Shown in pieces: positions 63,770-64,000 of a DNA stretch of 64,000 nucleotides. The DNA is from a virus. Numbering within the stretch: the first letter of the stretch is position 1; every line of letters begins with the position of its first letter. The notes beneath the pieces are model-generated. The model was not told where the DNA came from. It worked only from the letters and a program-made list of their open reading frames with translations, and did no database searches. The DNA lies in IMG/VR virus record IMGVR_UViG_3300026097_000980, positions 91,509-155,508 of that record; one strand, given 5' to 3'. The position numbers were made by a program, and so were the translations under genes.

Positions 63770-63943
63770 ATGCTATACACACTATTCATAATCACAGTCA
63801 CAGTTTCAGGATACTCGACACAGTTGGTAGATCATTATCCCACCATGCAGTCATGCTTTCAAGCTCGCACTGCTGTTGTACAACAGTTAGGCAAGCCAGT
63901 GGATAACCATTATCAAGCTGTGTGCATTACTCGTCCACTGTAG
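63770..63943 (+). CDS. Small exported hypothetical protein
   Basis: A 57-residue protein with a hydrophobic N-terminus (MLYTLFIITVTVSG) and two cysteines (QSCFQARTAVVQQLG, AVCITRPL), like the exported set at 39.6-40.4 kb. Predicted to be translated from a leaderless late message. The last 57 bases of the window hold nothing I can support. Confidence 0.6.
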   Translation: MLYTLFIITVTVSGYSTQLVDHYPTMQSCFQARTAVVQQLGKPVDNHYQAVCITRPL

Positions 63944-64000
63944 ACCCTAAGATTCAATCACAGACGCCTTTAGGAATTGCAGTCCACGATCATCCCACGA

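Overview
This window looks like part of a large marine T4-like (myovirus-type) phage genome rather than a bacterial chromosome. The evidence is: tightly packed genes with 1-20 base overlaps; tail and virion genes (PAAR spike tip, beta-helix tail spike, YadA-head-like fibre, PA14 adhesin); class I ribonucleotide reductase with its glutaredoxin; an RecB/MGME1-like nuclease; an ATP-dependent DNA ligase; many tiny early genes; T4-type late promoter boxes (TATAAATA/GCTAAATA); and a large cargo of host-type metabolic and stress genes. Terminase, major capsid, portal and DNA polymerase are not in the window. A circularly permuted (two-piece) tmRNA, a GcrA-like protein and a DUF3563-like protein point to an alphaproteobacterial host; this is inference.

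Layout. 1-37.2 kb is almost entirely minus strand. It holds a sulfotransferase, two exported proteins, the bilin pair (heme oxygenase and a PcyX-type bilin reductase) with S-adenosylhomocysteinase between them, ClpS, Hsp20, GMP reductase, a DEDD exonuclease, GroEL/GroES, ribosomal protein bS21, a coiled-coil membrane protein, envelope lipoproteins, a SleB-type cell-wall hydrolase, peroxiredoxin, a GNAT protein, rubrerythrin, a small outer-membrane-like protein, the permuted tmRNA, a 2-oxoglutarate oxygenase, tail tip and fibre genes, NrdA/NrdB/glutaredoxin, a tail spike, MetK, and conserved phage structural or accessory proteins including an adenylyl-ligase-like/nucleotidyltransferase pair. 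37.3-52.1 kb is a mosaic of short divergent blocks: a DUF3563-like gene, a HAD phosphatase, a histone H1/Hc1-like gene, a thermonuclease, a lipase, tail fibres, a GmhB/HisB-like phosphatase with a cupin, ClpP, two HNH proteins, DNA ligase, an SGNH-like hydrolase and YqgE/AlgH. 52.2-64 kb is plus strand only: small early genes, three tRNAs, an AAA ATPase/GcrA-like pair and a series of strong sigma70-type promoters.

The 480-base non-coding stretch at 53.2-53.7 kb contains three perfect DnaA boxes plus near matches, 10-bp iteron-like repeats and copies of a 14-base motif AGGCCCCGCTGTAA. It is a candidate replication origin placed before the rightward early genes.

The least explained signal is at 54.495-55.983 kb. 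Across about 1.49 kb of small genes and their five near-identical promoter leaders, the dinucleotide TC occurs once and CC five times on the plus strand. In the last 910 bases both are completely absent, although CT, GA and GG are common. The rule crosses coding and non-coding DNA and stops sharply inside a gene.

Functionally, tmRNA (tag ANDETFALAA), ClpP, ClpS, GroESL, Hsp20 and bS21 form a phage-borne translation-rescue and proteostasis set. NrdAB-Grx, GuaC, MetK and AhcY adjust nucleotide and methyl-donor pools. Many genes have a promoter box placed so that transcription should start on the A of the ATG, which implies leaderless mRNAs for both late and sigma70-type promoters. All family assignments are by eye; no database search was run.
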